A stretch of DNA of 12,505 nt, from positions 1 through 12,505 of the forward strand of contig CAZTME010000029.1 in assembly GCA_964614795.1 (NCBI GenBank), in the 5' to 3' direction. Position numbers and translations under genes: made by a program. Of this stretch, positions 6,729-12,505 are shown piece after piece. Numbering within the stretch: the first letter of the stretch is position 1; every line of letters starts with the position of its first letter. Source of the stretch: CAZTME01 sp964614795. GTDB taxonomy: Bacteria; Patescibacteriota; Microgenomatia; UBA1400; PJMF01. The notes beneath the pieces were generated by a model, which saw nothing but the letters and a program-made list of their open reading frames with translations, did no database searches and was not told the DNA's origin.

Positions 6729-6751
6729 AAGACTGATGATTTAAGACTGAT
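6729..6751 (+). repeat. 9-bp direct repeat upstream of the membrane-anchored orphan gene
   Basis: AAGACTGAT occurs at 6729-6737 and 6743-6751, a 14-bp period, ending 5 bp upstream of the candidate -35 box at 6756. This could be a pair of activator sites or chance in AT-rich DNA. The repeat is seen; the function is speculative. Confidence 0.4.
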
Positions 6752-6755
6752 CTTA

Positions 6756-6784
6756 TTGTGCTAAACTTCAATTAGTTATAAAAT
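6756..6784 (+). promoter_or_regulatory. Candidate promoter giving a leaderless transcript
   Basis: TTGTGC (6756-6761), a 17-bp spacer and TAAAAT (6779-6784). The expected start, seven bases after the -10, is 6791, exactly the A of the ATG. There is no Shine-Dalgarno before that ATG, so a leaderless mRNA is consistent. The -35 is a weak match. Confidence 0.5.
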
Positions 6785-6790
6785 ATCATC

Positions 6791-7738
6791 ATGGATTCAA
6801 CCGATCAAAGCCTGAAAAAGGAATCAACAACTTCTATCAATGAAATTGCTCCAGAACCAAAAAGTGAGGAGTCGGTTAAGAAAGTTCCCGCTCCCTCTAG
6901 AAGTAATGTTGGTAATAGCAGTCCTCGCCAAGCGTCTCAAAGAACAACAACTCACCCAACCGCCTTCACCACTCATTTGGAGCCCCAATCAAGCAAAGTT
7001 GGCACTTACGTTAGTATCGGCGCAATCGTGGTTTTGATTATTTTATTGATTTTTCAAATTATTTCGAAAAATAATATCAGCGCTCAACTACGACAAGCAA
7101 ACAAAGACAACGATGCGCTCAGCGCCAGAGTGGCAGAATTGGAAACACAAATTAGCGCATCAACAACTAACACCACTCAATCTTCCTCTGATAGTTCTAC
7201 TCAACCAATTAATGATAGTTCAAACTCACTATGGTCAGCCACACCGGGGAGTTCAACTCAAAATTTCTATACCGTGAGATATCACAACAATGTTCGGCAA
7301 CAAATTGGTCAATTTTTATTGATCGGCAGTGATACCAATATTGATTTGGTCTATTTAAGAGGCAATGGTGGTACTGGAGAAAATGCCGAATTAGCCATCT
7401 TCAATATTGATGATCCGAATTTACTTACCGAATCTACTCGACCGCTGGCAACCAAGTTATTCGATGCCAGCAAAGTACCTTCCGATGGGCAACAATTTGC
7501 TTTAAAGCTGGATAAACCGATTAAATTGGAGGGTGGCAAGCGTTATCTATTTGCGATTAGACCCAGCAACTCGTCAGCTCAAGTCAGCATTGGTTTTACT
7601 CAGAGTGATACAATTGGTGGATCCGCGTGGATTCACTCTATTGCTCGTGACAGTGTCGGTAATGCCTTGTCAGACAAACCCGCTTGGCATCACTTACCCA
7701 GTGCAGACATGCAAATTAGTGTCGGTAGTAATAATTAG
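6791..7738 (+). CDS. Membrane-anchored protein with coiled coil and C-terminal beta-rich extracytoplasmic domain, function unknown
   Basis: 315 aa; I do not recognise a named family. Layout: a polar, low-complexity cytoplasmic tail rich in S, P, T and Q (1-69); one membrane segment (about 71-91); a short coiled coil with heptad-like spacing (about 95-122, QLRQANKDNDALSARVAEL); a Ser/Thr/Gln-rich linker (about 123-157); and a globular domain (about 158-312). That domain has alternating beta-strand pattern: FLLIGSDTNIDLVYLRG, AELAIFNID, QFALKLDKPIKLEGGKRYLFAIRP, VSIGFT. A 'maximise apparent strand, then L.GG..Y.F.I' layout is common in jelly-roll or carbohydrate-binding-like surface modules, so a surface adhesin or sugar-binding role is possible. 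No cysteines are present. It is convergent with rmlA, and no terminator is visible in the 104 bp between them. The reading frame is firm; the role is unknown. Confidence 0.8.
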   Translation: MDSTDQSLKKESTTSINEIAPEPKSEESVKKVPAPSRSNVGNSSPRQASQRTTTHPTAFTTHLEPQSSKVGTYVSIGAIVVLIILLIFQIISKNNISAQLRQANKDNDALSARVAELETQISASTTNTTQSSSDSSTQPINDSSNSLWSATPGSSTQNFYTVRYHNNVRQQIGQFLLIGSDTNIDLVYLRGNGGTGENAELAIFNIDDPNLLTESTRPLATKLFDASKVPSDGQQFALKLDKPIKLEGGKRYLFAIRPSNSSAQVSIGFTQSDTIGGSAWIHSIARDSVGNALSDKPAWHHLPSADMQISVGSNN

Positions 7739-7842
7739 TTTATTTCACCAACGCATTTTGACCATTAAGCCTATGCTATTTTGCTCGACAAGTCCAATAT
7801 AAGCCAAGAAACAGCGCTGCTAATGTGAAACAACTCTAATAA

Positions 7843-8703
7843 CTAACCCAACAATCCCAAGAGATAATCACCATAACCACTTTTTAAAAGCGGTTGAGCG
7901 ATTTTTTCAAGCTGATTTGCATCAATATAGCCCATGCGAAAAGCCACCTCTTCAATACAGCCGATTTTCAAACCTTGTCTTTCTTCAATGACTCTAATAA
8001 ATTCTGAAGCTTGCATGAGAGAAGCAACCGTACCAGTATCCAGCCAAGCTGTGCCTCGATCAAAAACAGCTACTTGAAGGGAATTGTTTTCCAAATACCA
8101 TTTGTTGACATCGGTAATTTCATACTCCCCCCGAGCGGAAGGTTTTAAGTTTTTCGCCACTTCAATTACCGAATTATCATAAAAATATAAGCCTGGAACA
8201 GCAAAATTGGATTTGGGTTGAGTGGGTTTTTCTTCAATTGAAATCGCTTGATTATTCTCATCAAACTCGACTACGCCATAACGTTTGGGATCGGCAACAT
8301 GATAGGCAAAAATTGTACCTCCCTGAGGGGAATTGTGCTGCTGAAGAAGTGAGTCCATTCCCACACCATAGAAAATATTATCACCCAAGATAAGTGCCAC
8401 CGAATCATTACCAATGAATGACTCACCTATAACAAATGCTTGAGCCAAACCATTAGGTTCTTCCTGAATTTCATAACTAAAACGGCAACCGATATTTGAG
8501 CCATCCCCCAACAAACGCTGAAATGCCGGCATATCGTGAGGAGTAGCGATAATTAAAATGTCATTAATACCTGCCATGAGCAAAGTGGAAAGCGGATAAT
8601 AAATCATTGGTTTGTCATAAATTGGCATTAACTGCTTACTCACCGCCAAAGTGATTGGATATAAGCGAGTGCCAGACCCCCCCGCTAAAATAATTCCCTT
8701 CAT
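7843..8703 (-). CDS. rmlA: Glucose-1-phosphate thymidylyltransferase (RmlA)
   Basis: Makes dTDP-glucose from glucose-1-phosphate and dTTP, the first step towards dTDP-L-rhamnose and other dTDP-sugars, in the cytoplasm. Numbered from the ATG at 8703 (286 aa, the usual family length). The N-terminus carries the nucleotide-binding loop GGSGTRL (8-14), then SKQLMPIYDKPMIYYPL (22-38). LGDNIFYG (106-113) holds a metal-binding aspartate, and IEEKP (156-160) and GTAWLDTGT complete the signature. The frame could start upstream at 8754, but that region holds a promoter, while AGAAAGG lies five bases before the ATG at 8703. The rmlB, rmlC and rmlD genes are not in the window, though the dTDP-sugar could feed the glycosylation implied by the upstream membrane glycosyltransferase. 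Confidence 0.96.
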   Translation of the reverse strand: MKGIILAGGSGTRLYPITLAVSKQLMPIYDKPMIYYPLSTLLMAGINDILIIATPHDMPAFQRLLGDGSNIGCRFSYEIQEEPNGLAQAFVIGESFIGNDSVALILGDNIFYGVGMDSLLQQHNSPQGGTIFAYHVADPKRYGVVEFDENNQAISIEEKPTQPKSNFAVPGLYFYDNSVIEVAKNLKPSARGEYEITDVNKWYLENNSLQVAVFDRGTAWLDTGTVASLMQASEFIRVIEERQGLKIGCIEEVAFRMGYIDANQLEKIAQPLLKSGYGDYLLGLLG

Positions 8704-8725
8704 AAAAACCTTTCTGTGTGCATAA

Positions 8726-8754
8726 GTTATAAAAAATTCCCTAAAGAAAATCAA
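8726..8754 (-). promoter_or_regulatory. Promoter of rmlA
   Basis: On the minus strand the -35 is TTGATT (8754-8749), the spacer is 17 bp and the -10 is TATAAC (8731-8726). The predicted start is near 8719, giving a 16-nt leader with AGAAAGG (8715-8709) as ribosome site. It overlaps the last codons of the reading frame extension of rmlA and so rules out the longer start. rmlA can therefore be expressed independently of the glycosyltransferase upstream. Confidence 0.65.
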
Positions 8755-10593
8755 TTATTGCATTTCAGGATAAAATTCTTTCAGATCAATTGATAAATCA
8801 AACCAACGATCTTGAAATTCGGGCATAATTTTGTAGATATCATATCCTAACATACCATCATCATAAAAGACTTGATCTAGTATTTGATATTGAGGCGGAG
8901 GATTACAGGTGTCTTTGTGAGGAAAACGTTTCATTAAAATATACTCAATTTTGTTTTGCCTTAGGAATTCTTCTACATTGTCTTTTTCACAGAATCTATT
9001 CAAATAAAATCGATTGCCAATACGAAATTCTTTAGCTTTAAGTAAGTATTTTTCTGAAGATTCTATGCCAATTTCTCTCACATTTTCACCCGCGTAAAGA
9101 TAGGCATAGAGAAAATTGGCTTCATCGTGATCCATCACCAAACTAGCTTGAGGCGCATTGGTATTAATCCATTCACCTAGTTTTTCTCCAGCTCTGGAGC
9201 GATTGTGGACATTAGCAAAATTCAAATGGCCAAAATAAAAAACTAAAAAATGTGAAAAGGAAAAAATTATACTAGCAACAATCAAACTTAAAAATCCTAA
9301 AGATAGCCACTCCGATTTGGCATACCACTTCATTTTAAGATTAGTCCTTAATAACCAATATAATTGAGTTAATCCAACCGCGGAAGCCATTTGCCAATAT
9401 GGTGTGGCAAAAACTCCTCTTTGAAAGTTGGGAAAATCATCTATGGTAAGAAAGGTGGGAATTAAACTCACTCCGGTCATTAAAAATAAGACTCCGCCGA
9501 TTAATCGATACTTAATTTTGTCTTGATTAATGAAAAGTACGGCAACCATTAAAGCAACTATAAAACCTAAGTACTCGGCAAGAGTAATTGGACCAACATT
9601 AGGCACTTGATAACGAATGGGTTTGTTTAGTTGAAATAAGAGCACTTGAGGATTGGTGAATTCTAAAATTTGTTGAAGTAGCACTCGGCCATTTTCGGTA
9701 ATTTGATTAAAAAATAAACGCGTCATGAAAACAGGCATGCCACTTTGACCCGAACGCGTGATATCCAAATAGGTGTTGCTTTTGACTAATTCACTACTCA
9801 AGATTGTTGTTTCTTCGTATCTTCCTTGAGCAAAGGGAGTTGACAACAGGATTAAAAATGGAAAAATGCCGTAAGCAAGAAGCATCAAGAATGTGGTAAC
9901 TAAAGCTTTTTTAGGAATAATAAATAAACTGCGAGCAATGATTACCACACCAATGACTAAAAGCGGCATGGTTAATCGTGAAGTGAAGTAAGTAAAATAA
10001 TTCAGAATCATTAATCCATAGCCAATGAGCCACCAAGTGCTCATGAGGAAAAAAATCATCAACCGACTTTTCTTTTTCCATTGATGATTTAATGAGAAAA
10101 AACGTAATCCTTCAAAAATAACCACCAAAACGATTAGGGTTACCAGCGAGTCAAAAATAACACTGGAAGAAGCTCTGGTCATGACAATATTCCAAGGAGA
10201 GAAAGCGAAAAGAAGCATAAAGATTAAGATTAAAAATTGATTTTTAGTCCAACGCCATAATAGCCAACCGGCCAAAATACTTGTCATTATGGACGCAATG
10301 GCAAATGGCAAGCGAAAATTCGCGGTGTTAGCAGGTAAAAAATTTAAGAAAAAACTTAATATGTAAGGATGAAAAGAAGAAACATGATCACCCCACATAT
10401 CTACGGTTAAACTCCATTTATCACCATAAATATTTTCGCCAAACTTCTTCATTAGCATGGCATTGTATGCAAACCATGCCTCATCTTGATGCATGCCGGC
10501 GGGAACTGTACCAAGCTGCCAAAATCTGAGAAAGAAGGCTAGCAAAAAAATTAATAAAAAAGCACTAAAATAAAGCCATTTAATCCTATTCAT
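8755..10593 (-). CDS. Membrane glycosyltransferase, GT39/ArnT-like (PMT_2 type)
   Basis: 612 aa. An N-terminal membrane segment (about 8-26) is followed by RFWQLGTVPAGMHQDEAWFAYNA. The acidic pair D37-E38 after the first helix is the signature of GT-C glycosyltransferases of the PMT/ArnT type, which use polyprenyl-phosphate sugars on the outer face of the membrane. About ten or more further hydrophobic helices extend to about residue 455. A soluble extracytoplasmic domain (about 465-612) with two cysteines (FCEKDN, DTCNPPP) follows. The sugar donor and acceptor cannot be read from sequence; lipid or protein glycosylation are both possible. It lies 51 bp upstream of rmlA in the same direction, which fits surface glycan synthesis. 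The ATG at 10593 has only a weak purine-rich stretch upstream, and 77 bp separate it from the AI-2E gene. Confidence 0.85.
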   Translation of the reverse strand: MNRIKWLYFSAFLLIFLLAFFLRFWQLGTVPAGMHQDEAWFAYNAMLMKKFGENIYGDKWSLTVDMWGDHVSSFHPYILSFFLNFLPANTANFRLPFAIASIMTSILAGWLLWRWTKNQFLILIFMLLFAFSPWNIVMTRASSSVIFDSLVTLIVLVVIFEGLRFFSLNHQWKKKSRLMIFFLMSTWWLIGYGLMILNYFTYFTSRLTMPLLVIGVVIIARSLFIIPKKALVTTFLMLLAYGIFPFLILLSTPFAQGRYEETTILSSELVKSNTYLDITRSGQSGMPVFMTRLFFNQITENGRVLLQQILEFTNPQVLLFQLNKPIRYQVPNVGPITLAEYLGFIVALMVAVLFINQDKIKYRLIGGVLFLMTGVSLIPTFLTIDDFPNFQRGVFATPYWQMASAVGLTQLYWLLRTNLKMKWYAKSEWLSLGFLSLIVASIIFSFSHFLVFYFGHLNFANVHNRSRAGEKLGEWINTNAPQASLVMDHDEANFLYAYLYAGENVREIGIESSEKYLLKAKEFRIGNRFYLNRFCEKDNVEEFLRQNKIEYILMKRFPHKDTCNPPPQYQILDQVFYDDGMLGYDIYKIMPEFQDRWFDLSIDLKEFYPEMQ

Positions 10594-10670
10594 ACAAGTT
10601 AATCTTAATCTTCTTTCAATAATAAAAATACTTGTTTAAACACAAATATAAAGCGCAACTGACTACTCAG

Positions 10671-11747
10671 CTATCGTTGAGTATATTGTTCTTTATACAT
10701 ATCTAGCGCAGTCAAAAATAAAGAAGCAATAATTGGTCCGAATAAAAATCCCCAAAAACCGAAAAACGAGATTCCTCCTAGTGCGGAAAATAAGGTTACA
10801 ATTGCCGGCAACTTTGATTCACCCTCTTTCAAGATAATCGGCCTGATAATGTTATCTACGGTGCTTATAACAAACATACCCCAAGCCATCACAACCAATC
10901 CTTGAATCCAATATCCAGTTACTAATAAACCTATGCCTAAGGGAATCCAAATCATTCCCGACCCCAGTGGCAAAAATGAAACAAAAAACTGCAAAACACC
11001 CAAGAGGGTTGAAAATGGCAAACCCAAAAATAAATAAAGAATCCAACCTAAAAATCCTTGAACAGTTGCGATGATAATCAAACTTTTCATAGTTGCTTTT
11101 GTCACAGCTTCAAATCGAGCTACGAACTTGGCGTGCTTTTTTGTATCCATGGGATTGAGTAATGACAATTCATTAAAAAAGGTTGATTTAGCCGGAAACA
11201 AATAAACCAAAGTCACTAGAAAAATGATGATATTAATCACCATTTGAATACCGCCGCCAATTAGTGGAAATAAATTATTACTCACGACAACGCTGATATT
11301 TTTAATTGATGATAAGGCTAAATCAATAATAATATCTTCATTCAAAATGATCGTGGATCTTACTAAGGCCAAGTTATCCGGAATGAGTGATAAATAATCT
11401 CTGAACAACTTGCTTAAGGCATTTTCATTGGTTAAAAAAGTGTTTTGCAATTGAGTGATAAATTGAGCCGCCTGAACAGTTGCCGTAATTATCACCAAAA
11501 CAACCGGAATGACAATTAAAAGTGTGATTAATAAAGTAGTAAGAGCACTGGCAAAATATGTATTTTTTGCTTTTTTCTCGATCAATTTAAATAAAGGTTC
11601 AAAGAGTAAAACAAAAACCAAAGCTAAAAAGAAGATCATGATAAATGGCTGGATAATCAAAAAAGTAGCAATTCCAAGCACGATTGTTAACAATCCCAAA
11701 GCCAAATTTCCTTTATTTTTTTTTAAAAACTCGCTAATAAATGACAT
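10671..11747 (-). CDS. AI-2E/PerM family membrane protein
   Basis: 358 aa, the usual length for the family (PF01594, formerly UPF0118). There are two close helices at the N-terminus (about 14-52), a third at about 62-88, then an amphipathic extracytoplasmic stretch (about 90-150). Four or more C-terminal helices carry the typical final motif ALGGISFFGFWGFLFGPIIASLFL (about 320-343). Members have been linked to autoinducer-2 export or to Na+/H+ antiport, but most are uncharacterised. Nothing here points to a particular substrate, so the family name should not be read as quorum sensing. It starts 21 bp after the small cysteine protein, same strand, probably one transcript. No Shine-Dalgarno is seen before the ATG. 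Confidence 0.92.
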   Translation of the reverse strand: MSFISEFLKKNKGNLALGLLTIVLGIATFLIIQPFIMIFFLALVFVLLFEPLFKLIEKKAKNTYFASALTTLLITLLIVIPVVLVIITATVQAAQFITQLQNTFLTNENALSKLFRDYLSLIPDNLALVRSTIILNEDIIIDLALSSIKNISVVVSNNLFPLIGGGIQMVINIIIFLVTLVYLFPAKSTFFNELSLLNPMDTKKHAKFVARFEAVTKATMKSLIIIATVQGFLGWILYLFLGLPFSTLLGVLQFFVSFLPLGSGMIWIPLGIGLLVTGYWIQGLVVMAWGMFVISTVDNIIRPIILKEGESKLPAIVTLFSALGGISFFGFWGFLFGPIIASLFLTALDMYKEQYTQR

Positions 11748-11768
11748 ATTTACTTATTTTTTTAATAT

Positions 11769-12062
11769 TTACTCTGGTAAAGTAGTTGGAGAAGCGGATA
11801 TCACGCCTTCGCATTTCTCTTCATACAGTCTTAAACATTTTTGCAAAGGTTCGCACCAAACATAACCACTTTGCACCTCACACCCTTTATCCGATGATAA
11901 TTGATCAACTACTGCTGGAGAACTTGGCAGAGATGATTTGCCAAAGATTGATGACAAGAAAAATCCCATAATTGATAATGCAATACCCGAAAAGAAAATA
12001 ACCATTAAGTATTTTTTTTCTTGATCTTCTAGTAAATTAGCAACAAATCTTGGATTTTTCAT
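11769..12062 (-). CDS. Small single-TM protein with extracytoplasmic four-cysteine motif
   Basis: 97 aa from the ATG at 12062. A basic and acidic cytoplasmic stretch (KNPRFVANLLEDQEKKY) precedes one membrane segment (about 20-41). A Ser/Pro linker follows, and then the compact motif GCEVQSGYVWCEPLQKCLRLYEEKC, with cysteines in C-x(9)-C-x(5)-C-x(8)-C spacing. Similar 'GY.WC...KC...EE.C' segments occur in small secreted or membrane proteins, but I know of no assigned function. The four cysteines probably form two disulfides outside the cell, possible clients of a DsbA-type enzyme. A TTG at 12083 would add seven residues but lies within the promoter region, so I chose the ATG. It sits between hflX and the AI-2E gene. 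Confidence 0.75.
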   Translation of the reverse strand: MKNPRFVANLLEDQEKKYLMVIFFSGIALSIMGFFLSSIFGKSSLPSSPAVVDQLSSDKGCEVQSGYVWCEPLQKCLRLYEEKCEGVISASPTTLPE

Positions 12063-12068
12063 TTTTAT

Positions 12069-12077
12069 AGTATAGCA
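12069..12077 (-). promoter_or_regulatory. Extended -10 promoter, probably leaderless transcript
   Basis: On the minus strand TGCTATACT is an extended -10 (TGn plus TATACT, hexamer 12074-12069). No good -35 lies upstream, as is usual for extended -10 promoters. Seven bases after the hexamer is 12062, the A of the ATG of the small cysteine protein. No Shine-Dalgarno exists, which fits a leaderless start. The gene could also be read through from hflX. Confidence 0.5.
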
Positions 12078-12094
12078 AACCAAACAATAAAATA

Positions 12095-12505
12095 TTAACT
12101 TAAACTCTTAATATAGCCGGCAATTTTAGATCTTAATTTATCAATCGATTTATTGTTTTTTGCAGAAATAAACAATGTATTTTGGTCAATTTTTTGAGCG
12201 ATATCTTGTTGTTTCTTTAATGAAAGCAGATCAGTTTTATTAATTAATGTGATAATTTTTCCTTGAACATTAAAGCTTTCAAGCACTTTTGCAACAATTT
12301 GATGTTTTTCTAACCAATGTTCATCCGCTCCATCTATTACTTCCAAAATTAAATCTGCATAAATCGATTCTTCAAGAGTTGAGCGAAAAGTTTCCAGTAA
12401 TGAAGGGGGTAAATCTTTGATAAAACCAATAGTATCCGAAATTAAAATCGGAGTTTTGCCGGTTCTGGGATTTATTCTGCCAGTGATACTATCTAAAGTG
12501 GTAAA
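12095..12505 (-). CDS. hflX: HflX-family GTPase, C-terminal part, partial
   Basis: The frame is open to the right edge, so 136 residues of the C-terminal part are seen. HflX binds ribosomes and GTP and rescues stalled or heat-damaged ribosomes. Visible GTPase motifs are FTTLD (switch I threonine, at the very edge), the G3 motif ISDTIGFIKDLPPSLLETF, the helix STLEESIYADLILEVIDGA, NKTD (G4) and ISAKN (G5). SDTxGFIxDLP together with FxTLD is specific to HflX rather than Era, Der or Obg GTPases. The N-terminal HflX domain and the P-loop lie beyond the window. The protein ends shortly after the G-domain (AGYIKSLS) with little or no C-terminal extension, a short form of the family. TTG at 12346 is an internal codon, not a start. 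Confidence 0.93.
   Translation of the reverse strand, partial: FTTLDSITGRINPRTGKTPILISDTIGFIKDLPPSLLETFRSTLEESIYADLILEVIDGADEHWLEKHQIVAKVLESFNVQGKIITLINKTDLLSLKKQQDIAQKIDQNTLFISAKNNKSIDKLRSKIAGYIKSLS

Noticed and set aside
7739..7842. Possible bidirectional terminator between the convergent orphan gene and rmlA
   Set aside because: Only a tiny CAGCGCTG palindrome is present; no stable stem with a T-run was found.
8704..8754. Longer start for rmlA at 8754
   Set aside because: The extension lies over a -35/-10 pair and a Shine-Dalgarno, and RmlA proteins begin at MKGIILAGG.
1..12505. CRISPR array, tRNA, rRNA, transposase or toxin-antitoxin genes
   Set aside because: No regularly spaced repeats, cloverleaf, rRNA-like sequence or recognisable mobile or toxin gene is visible on either strand.

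Overview
The window is AT-rich bacterial chromosome, roughly 35-38% GC by eye. It uses the standard code: TGA ends the copper ATPase and the DUF308 gene, so it is not a UGA-recoding lineage. Genes are tightly packed and several lack a Shine-Dalgarno sequence. Single-spanning membrane proteins with low-complexity linkers are common, and there is a small protein with a 'YVWCEPLQKCL' type cysteine motif. This style resembles Candidate Phyla Radiation (Patescibacteria) genomes. That placement is inference from style, not from a marker gene.

Left part (1-4660, all minus strand): a copper-handling cluster. In transcription order it runs: an ArsR-type repressor fused to a C-terminal YHS metal-binding domain; a membrane-anchored DUF305 protein overlapping it by 11 bp; a CopA-type Cu(I) P1B-ATPase with one HMA domain; and a TauE/SafE (UreH/CcdA-like) membrane protein with a C-terminal cupredoxin-like domain, cut by the left edge. 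The repressor promoter is near-consensus. A perfect 20-bp palindrome overlaps its -10 box, its predicted start site and the first bases of the ORF, so metal-relieved autorepression is the simplest model. A long imperfect inverted repeat (898-970) lies between the ATPase and the TauE gene.

Middle part (4831-7738, plus strand): a membrane-anchored DsbA-family thiol oxidoreductase, divergent from the copper repressor and closed by a strong intrinsic terminator; a ~350-bp gap with short perfect hairpins and a promoter; a six-TM DUF308/HdeD-like protein; and an unrecognised membrane-anchored protein with a coiled coil and an extracytoplasmic, probably beta-rich domain.

Right part (7843-12505, minus strand): HflX GTPase (C-terminal part only, cut by the right edge), a small cysteine-containing membrane protein, an AI-2E/PerM-family membrane protein, a GT39/ArnT-like membrane glycosyltransferase, and RmlA (glucose-1-phosphate thymidylyltransferase) behind its own promoter. 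The last two point to cell-surface glycan synthesis.

The most interesting unit is the copper cluster with its ArsR-YHS regulator and operator. The domain logic, a DNA-binding domain fused to a YHS/TRASH-type metal-binding domain next to a copper ATPase, parallels the archaeal CopT arrangement but uses an ArsR-fold DNA-binding domain.
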